The notes under the pieces are model-generated. The model worked only from the letters and a program-made list of their open reading frames with translations, did not search any database and was not told the DNA's origin. A stretch of 64,000 nucleotides of DNA. It comes from a virus. Each line of letters opens with the position of its first letter. Position 1 is the first letter of the stretch. Where the stretch lies: positions 62,001 through 126,000 of IMG/VR virus record IMGVR_UViG_3300032224_000723, one strand, 5' to 3'. Shown one piece after another: positions 9,114 to 17,273 of this stretch. The position numbers and the translations under genes were made by a program.

Positions 9114-9323
9114 ATGTATGAAAATAGAATTGCACATTTGAAAGAAAGTCATCGTGTATTGGATGAGAAAATTACTCTACACGAAAAGGAACACCCACAT
9201 TCTGAAAGCATGCTAGTGCAGGATTGGAAAAAGCAAAAGCTCATGCTCAAAGACGAAATACGAAAAATGGAACGTCTTCAATGGGAACATGATCACGAAA
9301 CTGTAGATCTTGACGATCATTGA
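9114..9323 (+). CDS. YdcH/DUF465-like small coiled-coil protein
   Basis: 69 residues, wholly helical and highly charged. The pattern RIAHLKESHRVLDEKI, then a short loop, then KKQKLMLKDEIRKM matches the YdcH (DUF465) family of short helical hairpins, whose function is unknown. It starts 1 nt after the dpdA-like stop, so it is probably co-translated. Confidence 0.65.
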   Translation: MYENRIAHLKESHRVLDEKITLHEKEHPHSESMLVQDWKKQKLMLKDEIRKMERLQWEHDHETVDLDDH

Positions 9324-9339
9324 CTGAATGTGCTATAAT
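9310..9339 (+). promoter_or_regulatory. Promoter giving a probable leaderless transcript
   Basis: TTGACG (9310-9315), an 18-bp spacer and an extended -10 TGC-TATAAT (9334-9339). The expected transcription start, about 7 nt past the -10, falls at 9346, the A of the next ATG. No ribosome site fits between them. Confidence 0.5.
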
Positions 9340-9345
9340 TAGCAC

Positions 9346-9462
9346 ATGACTTACATTGTAAATATAACAGGCGAGATTAGATTGCCTTACGAACCCGGCT
9401 TATTGGAATGGTTACAACAACGGTACCCATACAGTAAATATCATTTAGAAGAAAGCGAATAA
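9346..9462 (+). CDS. Small protein of 38 residues
   Basis: The ORF starts at ATG 9346 and ends TAA 9460-9462, one base before the next gene. The sequence (MTYIVNITGE... then a WLQQRYPYSKYH segment) has a balanced, protein-like composition. Support comes from exact packing between neighbours and a dedicated promoter whose start coincides with the ATG. Function unknown. Confidence 0.5.
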   Translation: MTYIVNITGEIRLPYEPGLLEWLQQRYPYSKYHLEESE

Positions 9463-9463
9463 C

Positions 9464-9742
9464 ATGACTGTAGAACAAGCAGGAAATTTTTTAATTGGAT
9501 CTATACTTGCAGGTTTGGGATTTTGTATAATTACCATTGCTATACTGGTGATTAATAACTTATTTCACAAATATTGGAAACCTGTTACTTGGGGAATTCT
9601 CCCCGAGTCAATGAGGGGGAACTATCGATTCCAACAACCACATGAATACGTAGAACCGCATGAGCCTGCTATGGGGCCGGTGTTGGATCCAAAAACTGGC
9701 AAACCTGTGGAACATCTATCAGACGACAAAGCTAAAAAATGA
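9464..9742 (+). CDS. Single-pass membrane protein
   Basis: 92 residues. One clear membrane helix spans about residues 8-32, followed by LFHKYWKP and a polar, proline-rich C-terminal tail ending in a lysine-rich segment. It probably sits in the inner membrane with the tail in the cytoplasm. It overlaps the next gene by 4 nt (ATGA). No family function is recognised. Confidence 0.6.
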   Translation: MTVEQAGNFLIGSILAGLGFCIITIAILVINNLFHKYWKPVTWGILPESMRGNYRFQQPHEYVEPHEPAMGPVLDPKTGKPVEHLSDDKAKK

Positions 9743-10620
9743 AAAGTCTTGTAATTGGTATGGGCATAGGACAGTTGTACAAAACTGTTCTATTAGAACT
9801 AGGACATACAGTGGTTACTGTAGATGCAGATCCTAAAAAAGGTGCAGACTTTTATGATTATGGGTTTGCGTTTGCCGCACACGGACACTTTGATACTGTA
9901 CACATTTGCACCCCAAATTACACACACATCAATCTAGCTAGACATGCTGCCATCCACGATGCTGGCATTGTATTTGTTGAAAAGCCTGGTGTAGAAAACA
10001 GTGGTATTTGGGCGCAACTTTGCGAGGACTTTCCCGGTACACGTTTTATGATGGTTAAAAACAATCAATGGCGTGACAACATAGCCGAATTAAAATCTTT
10101 AGCAGAATTGGCAAAGACAGTAAACTTAAACTGGATTAATAAAGATCGTGTGCCCAATCCAGGTACTTGGTTCACTACTAAACAATTAGCATTTGGTGGT
10201 GTTAGTAGAGACTTAATGCCACATTTGCTGAGTTTGTATATTGCATTGAACCCAATTTGGCGCACAGACAATGTTAATAAAATCGAAGCAGAAAGAAAAT
10301 GGCAACTCAATGAATTAACTACAACAGACTACGGACAAGTTAAAGCAGATGGTGTGTATGATGTTGATGATGTATGCTATATAACATTCACTGATAAATG
10401 GAACCTTACTGCTAATTGGCGTAGTATGGATCGGGATCAACGCAACATTGAATTTATTATGCCCGATGATACAGTTGAAACATTTGAGTTAGGACTATGC
10501 CCAGAGTATGCTTACAAAGAAATGATTCGCGATGCTGTGGCAAACCTAAATAATAATAAGTTCTGGAAAAATCAATACGACCAGGATATGTGGATTCATC
10601 AATTAATTGAAAACGTATGA
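9739..10620 (+). CDS. Gfo/Idh/MocA-like NAD(P)-dependent oxidoreductase
   Basis: 293 residues. An N-terminal Rossmann fold has the dinucleotide loop GMGIGQ (about 7-12) and a VDADP acidic strand end. The EKPG motif (about 84) is the family signature carrying the catalytic lysine region, followed by a mixed alpha/beta C-terminal domain. These enzymes oxidise or reduce sugars and sugar nucleotides; several work with DegT-type aminotransferases, which are also encoded here. It overlaps the dehydrogenase gene that follows (ATGA). The exact substrate is not inferable. Confidence 0.75.
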   Translation: MKSLVIGMGIGQLYKTVLLELGHTVVTVDADPKKGADFYDYGFAFAAHGHFDTVHICTPNYTHINLARHAAIHDAGIVFVEKPGVENSGIWAQLCEDFPGTRFMMVKNNQWRDNIAELKSLAELAKTVNLNWINKDRVPNPGTWFTTKQLAFGGVSRDLMPHLLSLYIALNPIWRTDNVNKIEAERKWQLNELTTTDYGQVKADGVYDVDDVCYITFTDKWNLTANWRSMDRDQRNIEFIMPDDTVETFELGLCPEYAYKEMIRDAVANLNNNKFWKNQYDQDMWIHQLIENV

Positions 10621-11525
10621 ATAGAATATTGGCAACTAATGGCGATGGCGCCTTTTATGAAACTACCTATGAGCGTCCTGTTTGTAGCGACAATGAAATA
10701 GGTGTTGTATCTATTATGACTGGTGTATGTCGCAGTGACATAGACATGATGCAAGGAAACTTTGGTCCATTGCCCCCACACATGCAAGGACACGAAGGAC
10801 TGGGTCAAGTAGTAGAAATTGGCAACAAAATTAAAGATGTTGCAATCGGAGACTTTGTTGCTACACGTGGTGAACCTGCTTATGCTGATCAATACAATGT
10901 ACGTCGCGAAGAATATGTCCCTGTGCCAGAAGCGCACCCCCGCTACATATTGGAACCTGTAGCCTGCGGCATTAACATTGTTTATCAAGCAGTACGTGAA
11001 ATTGCAGAACGTGCAGGTCCTGGACGTAGGCTATTAATTATCGGCAGTGGCTTTCTTGCTTGGGTTGCATACAATACTTTATTACTCAATCACTTAGACG
11101 ACTTTGAAATAACTGTAGTGGGTACCAGCAATAGAGAACTATGGGGCGATATACTAAAACCTATTCATCATGGCACCTATGATGTTGTTATCGACTTAGG
11201 TAGTAGAGCCACTGTGTTTACTGAAAACATTTTAAACAATGAAGCATTAGTTGTGTTTGGTGCACAGAAAACAGTTACTACAGATTTCAGTAACTTACTT
11301 TGGAAAGCCTGCACAATGATCTTTCCCAGTCCCAGAACTGATCGTTTTTATAGTTGTATGCGTGATGCCGCGTATTGGATTGAAAATGGCGACATCAATG
11401 TCGACAGTTTCTGGACAAAAGGCTATAACAGAGACACTGAATGGCAACAGGCCTTCAGCGATGGAATTAACCGACCCCATGCTTACAGCAGAGGGTACAT
11501 TAAATGGACAGACAATGTCAATTGA
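10617..11525 (+). CDS. Zinc-type alcohol/sugar dehydrogenase-like protein (MDR family)
   Basis: 302 residues. GVCRSDIDMMQG (about 38-49, with the zinc-ligand cysteine) and the MQGHEGLGQVVEIG element (about 59-72) are the catalytic-zinc signatures of medium-chain dehydrogenases. LLIIGSGFLAW (about 140-150) is the cofactor loop. No four-cysteine structural zinc lobe is seen, and the protein is shorter than typical members (about 340-350 aa). It is coupled with the Gfo/Idh/MocA-like gene, suggesting consecutive redox steps on a sugar or polyol. Confidence 0.7.
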   Translation: MNRILATNGDGAFYETTYERPVCSDNEIGVVSIMTGVCRSDIDMMQGNFGPLPPHMQGHEGLGQVVEIGNKIKDVAIGDFVATRGEPAYADQYNVRREEYVPVPEAHPRYILEPVACGINIVYQAVREIAERAGPGRRLLIIGSGFLAWVAYNTLLLNHLDDFEITVVGTSNRELWGDILKPIHHGTYDVVIDLGSRATVFTENILNNEALVVFGAQKTVTTDFSNLLWKACTMIFPSPRTDRFYSCMRDAAYWIENGDINVDSFWTKGYNRDTEWQQAFSDGINRPHAYSRGYIKWTDNVN

Positions 11526-12288
11526 GCCTCGTAGTAGAAACAGCAAATTACCAACTTGGCATCAAGGACAAAAATTTGCCGACTCTACCCTTGAATGGTT
11601 GTATCCCGACACAGAAGAAGCGTTTAATAAACTCTGTCAGGATCCCAAACATCAAAAGTATTTTGCCGAAAAAGGTTGGAACCAACCCGGCGCAATAACT
11701 TATAAATTTAACAATCAAGGCTTTAGATGTGACGACTTTGATGATGCTCCTTGTTTGGTTACATTAGGCTGTAGCTATACTTTGGGACTAGGATTGCCAA
11801 TCGCTGACATATGGCCCACTTTGGTAGGATCAGAATTGGTTTTAAAAGTAGTTAACCTAGCATGGAATGGATATTCAGCCGACAGTTGTTTTAGACTAGC
11901 TGAATATTGGTTACCAAAACTAAATCCAGCATTGGTGGTTATGTTTACACCACCACAAGATAGAATTGAAATATTAAACGAGACCGATACAGTAATATAC
12001 ACTCCTGCAATTTTTTCAAATGTATCCGATGTAGTCAGCGATAGATTTCTTACTGATTGGATGTTGTTTAGTGAAAACGGCAGATTAAATTCCACCAAAA
12101 ATAAACTGGCTTTACAAAAATTGTGTTATAATTTAAATGTACGTTGTCAAATATATGATGTATTTGATTTCGTAGCAGAACCTAAGGAAGTGGTTGAATA
12201 TGCAAGAGACTACATGCATATGGGACCAAAGGGGCACAAAATTTTAGCAGAAACTATTATTAAGGATTGGAAAACCAATGGCAATTGA
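11515..12288 (+). CDS. SGNH-hydrolase-like protein
   Basis: 257 residues from ATG 11515; the frame extends upstream but overlaps the dehydrogenase. A VTLGCSYTLGLGL motif (about 84-96) corresponds to SGNH block I with Ser following GC, and VNLAWNGYSAD supplies block II/III-like Gly and Asn. A late DYMHMGPKGHKILA segment holds a possible catalytic His. SGNH enzymes in sugar loci often add or remove acyl groups. This is one of three such proteins in the window (also 22877 and 44962), and they share little beyond the motifs. Confidence 0.65.
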   Translation: MSIEPRSRNSKLPTWHQGQKFADSTLEWLYPDTEEAFNKLCQDPKHQKYFAEKGWNQPGAITYKFNNQGFRCDDFDDAPCLVTLGCSYTLGLGLPIADIWPTLVGSELVLKVVNLAWNGYSADSCFRLAEYWLPKLNPALVVMFTPPQDRIEILNETDTVIYTPAIFSNVSDVVSDRFLTDWMLFSENGRLNSTKNKLALQKLCYNLNVRCQIYDVFDFVAEPKEVVEYARDYMHMGPKGHKILAETIIKDWKTNGN

Positions 12289-12817
12289 TACAAGTGGACG
12301 TCAACAAGTAGATTATTTTGTTGGCATTGAAGTAGAAAACACTGCAATGAAAGGCGAAAAGACTTTGTTTGTAGTAGGAGTTAAACCTGTAGACGAAATC
12401 ATTGAACTTGCAGAAAAACACGGTGTAAAACATTTATACTTCGGTACAAGCCAAAGTTTTCATCCACATAGTCCTTATGACTGGGCCGCATGGGATGACA
12501 TGATCAAACCTTTGTTGGTCAAAGACTATTGGGTTACACTGGACTTTGGTGTTGAATACTGTAAAGAAATTCACGAACAAGCATGGTGCGAATACAATAC
12601 GTTTATCCCCATGATCAGTGTTAAGATTCCTTACATTAAACTCTACAACTATAACGCCACAGTTAAAATTGATGACAACACTTGGGGCGACACTAATCCT
12701 GGTGTATGGTGCCACCCACTAAATGAACTACTGACCAGGAATGTATACACAGACTGGAAAGATTACACAGGAGATTTTCCTGTAACGCCAACACATAATG
12801 GAAGTGAAGAAGAATGA
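12278..12817 (+). CDS. Conserved-looking phage protein, unknown
   Basis: 179 residues. The pattern YFVGIEVENTAMKGEKTLFVVG, a DEIIELAEKHGVKHLYFG strand-helix unit and many aromatic residues suggest a compact alpha/beta protein. It overlaps the SGNH-like gene by 11 nt and the next gene by 4 nt. I recognise no catalytic motif. Confidence 0.6.
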   Translation: MAIDTSGRQQVDYFVGIEVENTAMKGEKTLFVVGVKPVDEIIELAEKHGVKHLYFGTSQSFHPHSPYDWAAWDDMIKPLLVKDYWVTLDFGVEYCKEIHEQAWCEYNTFIPMISVKIPYIKLYNYNATVKIDDNTWGDTNPGVWCHPLNELLTRNVYTDWKDYTGDFPVTPTHNGSEEE

Positions 12818-13248
12818 ATCAAGAACAAAGAGCAACTGTAGATAGAATTATGGAAGCAGCCGACCGTAAAATATGGGTACGTTTCCAAAAAGAAGGAATC
12901 CATAAATACCCAGCGGCACTAGAAGAAGCCCACTTAGCAGATGTTGCGTTCCTTGGTTATCCTCATCGTCATATTTTCCATTTCCGGGTGTGGATTGATG
13001 TGTTCCACAACGACCGGGACGTGGAGTTCATCCAATTCAAACGCTGGTGCGAATCGCTGTATAACGGTGACAATTCCGTTCTAGCATTGGACTACAAGTC
13101 TTGCGAAATGATTGCAGATGACTTGTATGTACAAATTGCTGCCAAATATCCAGAACGCACAGTATGGATCGAAGTCAGCGAAGACAGTGAAAATGGTGCG
13201 TTGATAAAATACGAATTAACAAAACCCTACAACTCAATCAAAATTTAA
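12814..13248 (+). CDS. Possible diverged PTPS/QueD-like (T-fold) protein
   Basis: 144 residues. The PHRHIFHFRVWIDVFHNDR segment followed by EFIQFKRW, and a later LDYKSCEMIADDLYVQI then VWIEVSED, resembles the strand-helix order and His/DF-LK/E-A spacing of 6-pyruvoyl-tetrahydropterin synthase-like proteins. The match is weak: the usual catalytic Cys and HGH motif are missing. Its first half also resembles the small protein at 32368 (FFKYRVWV...FIQIRNWC). It lies between sugar genes and folE. The alternative is a phage-specific family with no pterin link. Confidence 0.4.
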   Translation: MNQEQRATVDRIMEAADRKIWVRFQKEGIHKYPAALEEAHLADVAFLGYPHRHIFHFRVWIDVFHNDRDVEFIQFKRWCESLYNGDNSVLALDYKSCEMIADDLYVQIAAKYPERTVWIEVSEDSENGALIKYELTKPYNSIKI

Positions 13249-13262
13249 TCAGGAGAATAATA

Positions 13263-13466
13263 ATGGGACAACCTAAATGGGTAGAAAAATATCTGCGTAT
13301 GAAGCCCGAAGTCAATCAAATTTTTAACGACTTAGAAGGCTACAAAGATTACTGTAGACTTAACATGTTGAAGTTTGACGAAAAGGATTTGTATCGCAGT
13401 GAACAATACCGCAAGTACGAAAAATATCGTAACTGGTTAAACCGTCAAGCAGAAGCACACAGATAA
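13263..13466 (+). CDS. Small basic protein, unknown
   Basis: 67 residues, very rich in Lys, Arg and Tyr (segments YKDYCRLNMLKFDEKDLY and KYEKYRNWLNRQ). It is probably helical and could bind nucleic acid. An AGGAG site lies just ahead of ATG 13263. Its stop overlaps the next ATG (TAATG). Confidence 0.6.
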   Translation: MGQPKWVEKYLRMKPEVNQIFNDLEGYKDYCRLNMLKFDEKDLYRSEQYRKYEKYRNWLNRQAEAHR

Positions 13467-14560
13467 TGGCTAAGATTTGGTTAGTTGATTTAGAAGCAGT
13501 TGAAACTAGGTACACGGCTCAGTGGAAAAGCCATGTGCCTAAACTTTTACAAAAGGCAGGTCATGATGTTCAAATTATCTCTGGTCCTACGGACATTCCT
13601 AGCGCCACTACTCCTGGCGCCTTTCTTAATTTTGGCGGCACTAATATATACAAGTCTAGCCAAGTTGAGCAAATGGGGCGTCTATTTTGTAGCGGATCCG
13701 TTCATGCTGGCGACCATTTTGTTTTTACTGACGCTTGGCATCCAGGCATTATAAACTTAAAGTACATGAGTGAGTTGCTGGGTATTCCAGTAACTACACA
13801 TGGTTTTTGGCATGCTGGCAGCTATGACCCACAAGACTTCCTTGGACGCTTAGTTGGTGATAAACCTTGGGTCAGACATGCAGAGAAAAGTTACTTCTGG
13901 GCATTTGATCACAACTACTTTGCCACAGAGTTCCACGTTAAACTATTCATTGACGAATTGCTTATGGATGGTTACAAAGAAGAAAATCCTTGGTACGAGG
14001 AAGATTACGCTGACCGCTACAAAAGTGGCAAGATGGTAAAAACAGGTTGGCCCATGGAGTATATGGATGATGTACTAACTCCATATAAAGGCATGACTAA
14101 ACGTGACCTTATTGTATTCCCACATCGCATTGCTCCAGAAAAACAAGTAGAGATTTTTAGAGACTTAAAAGAACAACTACCACAATATGAGTTTGTTGTT
14201 TGTCAGGATCAAGAGCTTACTAAAAATGAATATCATAACTTGCTAGGCGAGGCCAAGATTGTGTTTAGTTGTAGTCTACAAGAAACTTTAGGCATTGGAT
14301 GTTATGAGGGTGCGCTAGTAGACGCTATTCCCATGGTGCCCAATAGACTAAGCTATGAAGAAATGTATGAGCCACAATTTAAATATCCCAGTATGTGGAC
14401 TATAGATTGGGATCACTACTTAGGTAATAGAACTGCGTTGCGTGATCATATTGTTAAAACTATGAGCAACTACAAATCGCAATTATCTAAATTAAAAACT
14501 CAAACACAAAATTTAACCAACAACTTCTTCAGCGCAAATGAGTTCCTCAAACGCCTTTGA
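13466..14560 (+). CDS. GT-B-fold glycosyltransferase-like protein (group 1/GT4 type)
   Basis: 364 residues. The C-terminal half carries the GT4-like layout: DLIVFPHRIAPEKQVEIF (a nucleotide-sugar strand with the EKQ element), then FVVCQDQELT, and ETLGIGCYEGALVDAIPMV, the E-x7-E donor-binding region of GT-B enzymes. The N-terminal half begins with a short-strand IWLVDLEAVETRY and an HGFWHAG loop that may bind acceptor. It is expected in the cytoplasm, moving a sugar to an unknown acceptor. It overlaps the half-length DegT gene by 23 nt, within the sugar gene block. Confidence 0.7.
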   Translation: MAKIWLVDLEAVETRYTAQWKSHVPKLLQKAGHDVQIISGPTDIPSATTPGAFLNFGGTNIYKSSQVEQMGRLFCSGSVHAGDHFVFTDAWHPGIINLKYMSELLGIPVTTHGFWHAGSYDPQDFLGRLVGDKPWVRHAEKSYFWAFDHNYFATEFHVKLFIDELLMDGYKEENPWYEEDYADRYKSGKMVKTGWPMEYMDDVLTPYKGMTKRDLIVFPHRIAPEKQVEIFRDLKEQLPQYEFVVCQDQELTKNEYHNLLGEAKIVFSCSLQETLGIGCYEGALVDAIPMVPNRLSYEEMYEPQFKYPSMWTIDWDHYLGNRTALRDHIVKTMSNYKSQLSKLKTQTQNLTNNFFSANEFLKRL

Positions 14561-15149
14561 TGTAATATTACAGTTTGAACAAGAACTAGCAGAGTTCACT
14601 GGAGCTCCGTATGCAATTATGACTGATTGTTGTACACACGCTATTGAACTGTGCATGAGACATGACCGTGTAGAGTTTTGTACATTCACTCCTTTTACAT
14701 ATCTAAGCATACCCATGCTCATGCACAAACTAGACATTGAGTATGCGTATGAAGAGGATGATCCTGCTCAATGGATCGGTGAGTATCGTTTTCTATCAAC
14801 TAGAATCTGGGATAGCGCACGTAGGCTAGAAAAGGATATGTATAAACAGGACCAGATACAATGTCTCAGCTTTGGACACGGCAAGCCTTTACAAATAGGT
14901 CGTGGTGGTGCTATACTATTAGATGACAAACAAGCGTATGAGGAAATAATTTTAATGCGTTATGATGGCCGCGACCTAAATAATATACCCTGGACAAAAC
15001 AACAAAAGTTTAAAGTTGGTTATCACTATAAACCCACTCCAGAGGAAGCGGAAGTCGGCATTAAACTATTGGAAGGTATTCGAGTTAATCAACCCAAACC
15101 CGAATATGTTGAATATGCAGACCTAAGACAAATTACTATTACGGATTAA
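14538..15149 (+). CDS. Half-length DegT/DnrJ/EryC1 aminotransferase-like protein
   Basis: 203 residues, against about 370 for full DegT enzymes such as the one at 41814. FEQELAEFTGAPYAIMTDCCTHAIEL matches the N-terminal DegT segment (phosphate-binding Cys/Thr-His region). SFGHGKPLQIGRGGAILLDD matches the PLP-lysine loop with the lysine retained (about residue 116). The C-terminal domain is reduced to about 60 residues, including a YHYKPTPEEAEVGIKLLEGI helix. It ends in TAA one base before folE, with no sign of a frameshift. It may be a compact active enzyme, or a non-catalytic PLP-binding relative. Confidence 0.65.
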   Translation: MSSSNAFDVILQFEQELAEFTGAPYAIMTDCCTHAIELCMRHDRVEFCTFTPFTYLSIPMLMHKLDIEYAYEEDDPAQWIGEYRFLSTRIWDSARRLEKDMYKQDQIQCLSFGHGKPLQIGRGGAILLDDKQAYEEIILMRYDGRDLNNIPWTKQQKFKVGYHYKPTPEEAEVGIKLLEGIRVNQPKPEYVEYADLRQITITD

Positions 15150-15150
15150 T

Positions 15151-15891
15151 ATGACAGAACCAGTATCAATAGATAACATAAACGACAAAGGTTATGAAAC
15201 AGGCTATTTAGGCGGCGCCATTCGTGCTAGAATGAAACGTGAAGGTAAACGTTTCTGGGCAGGCGACAACATTAGCGAATACGTCAAAGACGACTTTGAT
15301 AAAAACGAGCTTATTGAAGAAGCCACTCGAGCATTTGAAGGTGTGCTTGATGCATTACTTATTGATAGAGAAACAGATCCCAACAGCAAGGGCACAGCAC
15401 GCCGACTGGCCAAAATGTACTTTAACGAAATTATGGCAGGTAGATATGAACCAGCACCAGATGCAACAGCGTTTCCTAATGATAGTCAAGACCGTTATGA
15501 GGGTATGTTGGTGGTTAGGAGCGAGCTTCGCAGTATGTGTAGCCATCATCATCAGCCTGTGGCTGGTGTCGCTTATATTGGAATTATTGCCGCAAACAAG
15601 CTCATCGGATTGTCCAAGTACACACGTATTGCCCAATGGTGTGCTCGTAGAGGAACCCTACAGGAAGAACTGTGTAATGACATAGCCCGGGAAATTATGA
15701 AAGCCACAGACAGTGAAAGCGTTGGTGTTTATATTCAAGCAGTGCATGGTTGTTGCGAGAATCGAGGCATCATGGCACATAGTAGCTTAACACAAACTAC
15801 AGTACTAAAAGGTGCGTTTAACACTGACCCAGGTACGAAGAAGGAATTCTTCGACAACATCAAACTTCAACAAGATTTTGCACCACGTTAA
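15151..15891 (+). CDS. folE: GTP cyclohydrolase I
   Basis: 246 residues. GTP cyclohydrolase I turns GTP into 7,8-dihydroneopterin triphosphate, the first step to 7-deazaguanines (and folates). SMCSHHHQP supplies the zinc ligands (C130, H133, matching E. coli C110 and H113). LIGLSKYTRIAQWCARR is the family substrate segment, and VHGCCENRGI holds the third zinc ligand (C201, like C181). With QueD-like (20238), QueE-like (21360) and DpdA-like (7559) genes, a DNA-modification role is favoured over folate supply, though the phage also has ThyA and DHFR. The next gene has its own AAGGAG site. Confidence 0.93.
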   Translation: MTEPVSIDNINDKGYETGYLGGAIRARMKREGKRFWAGDNISEYVKDDFDKNELIEEATRAFEGVLDALLIDRETDPNSKGTARRLAKMYFNEIMAGRYEPAPDATAFPNDSQDRYEGMLVVRSELRSMCSHHHQPVAGVAYIGIIAANKLIGLSKYTRIAQWCARRGTLQEELCNDIAREIMKATDSESVGVYIQAVHGCCENRGIMAHSSLTQTTVLKGAFNTDPGTKKEFFDNIKLQQDFAPR

Positions 15892-15901
15892 GGAGAACAC
15901 T

Positions 15902-16114
15902 ATGGCAACAGCAAAAGCAGTAAAATCATTTGGCGACAAACTGATCAAGGTAAATGAGTCGTTTACAATCAACATGTACGACAACGGCTTCATGGTAGAA
16001 GCAGGTGGACGCAATAAGAAAGGCGATTATGTTAACGCTAAGATCTTGTGCAACACACTGGATGAAGTTGTTTCGCTTGTGCGTGAAGCATGCGAAATGG
16101 ATCGTGACGTTTAA
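15902..16114 (+). CDS. Small protein, unknown
   Basis: 70 residues from ATG 15902, chosen for the AAGGAG site 15891-15896; the frame is open further upstream into folE. The sequence begins MATAKAVKSFGDKLIKV and contains FTINMYDNGFMVEAGG, suggesting a small beta-rich domain, then a C-terminal acidic helix. No family is recognised. Confidence 0.6.
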   Translation: MATAKAVKSFGDKLIKVNESFTINMYDNGFMVEAGGRNKKGDYVNAKILCNTLDEVVSLVREACEMDRDV

Positions 16115-16123
16115 GGAACAATC

Positions 16124-16627
16124 ATGGCTATCTGGACTGTAAAAACACATTACAAAAAGAATGTTCAAGAAGTTGAGACTTATGTACAACGAGATGGCAA
16201 AGGTCGAGTAACTGTTACTAATGGTTTCCGTTGGGGGTCTTGGGAAGTCACTACCACAGATGACAATCCTCCCGAGTTTGAATTTGACTTTGTGCCAGGT
16301 GGTGATGGTGCCAAAGACAGCATCAACATGTTAGAGTGCGAGTACAACAATATTGAAAGCGTTGAACTACTCAGCATGGATGACGGTGGTTGCTGGTATG
16401 ACATTGAGATCGAAGGACTAGACGAAGAAGCTGAAGAAGAGATTCGTGAGTTCCTTGATGAAAACAGTCCTTATGAACTAGAAGACCGAGACGACGGTTG
16501 GCAGCAGGATGACAGTGCTTGGTGGATCTGGGGTCCGATTGAAATTCAAAACGAAGCAGGTGAAACTGTACGCATCATCTGTGCAGATGCAGACGGTAAT
16601 GTTGTAGACTTTAAGGACGAAGAATGA
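16124..16627 (+). CDS. Very acidic protein, unknown
   Basis: 167 residues with a long acidic run in the middle and C-terminal part (EEAEEEIREFLDEN, EDRDDGW) and many tryptophans. The N-terminal half looks beta-rich. Strong acidity could mean a DNA mimic or a calcium- or partner-binding protein, but no motif proves either. It overlaps the next gene by 4 nt (ATGA). Confidence 0.6.
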   Translation: MAIWTVKTHYKKNVQEVETYVQRDGKGRVTVTNGFRWGSWEVTTTDDNPPEFEFDFVPGGDGAKDSINMLECEYNNIESVELLSMDDGGCWYDIEIEGLDEEAEEEIREFLDENSPYELEDRDDGWQQDDSAWWIWGPIEIQNEAGETVRIICADADGNVVDFKDEE

Positions 16628-16911
16628 GACTTTTAAAGAGAATACAGTTTAGAATACGGTATTGGTTGTATGTCAAGTCGGGTTTGAAGAAGCGAGATGA
16701 AGACAATTGGTGGAGAGGTGCTTGTTATGCCAACACTCGCGCAGATGTTCGTGCGGGCATGATAGAAATGAAAGACTGGTATCCTTGGAAAGAAGAGTCT
16801 CAGTTCATACATCTTTATGCTTTACATGCGAAAGTTGAGTGGACTCGACACCTGCGACCTGAATGGACTTGGAAGCAAGCAAGTAAACGTGTAACAAACC
16901 CAAAATGGTAA
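16624..16911 (+). CDS. Small basic Trp-rich protein, unknown
   Basis: 95 residues, rich in Arg, Lys and Trp (RLLKRIQFRIRYWLY at the N-terminus, EWTWKQASKRV near the end). It could bind nucleic acid or a membrane surface. It is coupled to the acidic protein gene upstream; an acidic-basic partner pair is possible but unproven. Confidence 0.55.
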   Translation: MRLLKRIQFRIRYWLYVKSGLKKRDEDNWWRGACYANTRADVRAGMIEMKDWYPWKEESQFIHLYALHAKVEWTRHLRPEWTWKQASKRVTNPKW

Positions 16912-16935
16912 AGTAATCGATTTAAAGGACGAAGA

Positions 16936-17151
16936 ATGAAACCCGCAGACGCCGCTGGCAAAATACTGGACCGTGTAATGAACTTAAAAACTTATGTTGT
17001 TGAAGTTCAATTACCTGAAGAATTTGAATTCAATGGCAAAGTGCCATATGATTTGACAATTAAGGATGGAATTGTTAAAATAGAAATTCCTGCACTTAAT
17101 GAAAAAGAAGCCGCAGTCAAAGCTCGGCAGTTTTTAAATTCAAATTGGTAA
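16936..17151 (+). CDS. Small protein, unknown
   Basis: 71 residues with alternating strands (TYVVEVQLPEEFEFNGKVP, GIVKIEIPALNEKEA) and a C-terminal helix. A GGACGAAG ribosome-like site precedes ATG 16936. No family is recognised. It ends the folE-to-here group, just before a promoter. Confidence 0.55.
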   Translation: MKPADAAGKILDRVMNLKTYVVEVQLPEEFEFNGKVPYDLTIKDGIVKIEIPALNEKEAAVKARQFLNSNW

Positions 17152-17159
17152 AACGGAAC

Positions 17160-17188
17160 TTGACAAGTAAATAATTTTCAGTTATACT
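17160..17188 (+). promoter_or_regulatory. Strong sigma-70-like promoter of the ParB-like gene
   Basis: TTGACA (17160-17165), a 17-bp spacer and TATACT (17183-17188), in a 122-base intergenic stretch (17152-17273). The expected start is near 17195, exactly where a palindrome begins. The leader before ATG 17274 is about 80 nt and carries an AAGGAG site (17262-17267). Confidence 0.65.
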
Positions 17189-17194
17189 TGACTC

Positions 17195-17215
17195 ATACTT
17201 TGAAATTCAAAGTAT
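17195..17215 (+). promoter_or_regulatory. Perfect 21-bp palindrome at the transcription start (probable operator)
   Basis: Two 10-base arms, ATACTTTGAA and TTCAAAGTAT, are exact inverted repeats around one central A. The palindrome covers about +1 to +21 of the promoter at 17160-17188, a classic repressor position. The near-absent loop argues against an RNA hairpin terminator. The protein that binds it is unknown; the ParB-like product of the next gene is a candidate for self-control. Confidence 0.55.
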
Positions 17216-17273
17216 AAATCAAACTAGCCAATGCGAGATCAAGCAAAGGCTTTGACATTAACAAGGAGAAATT

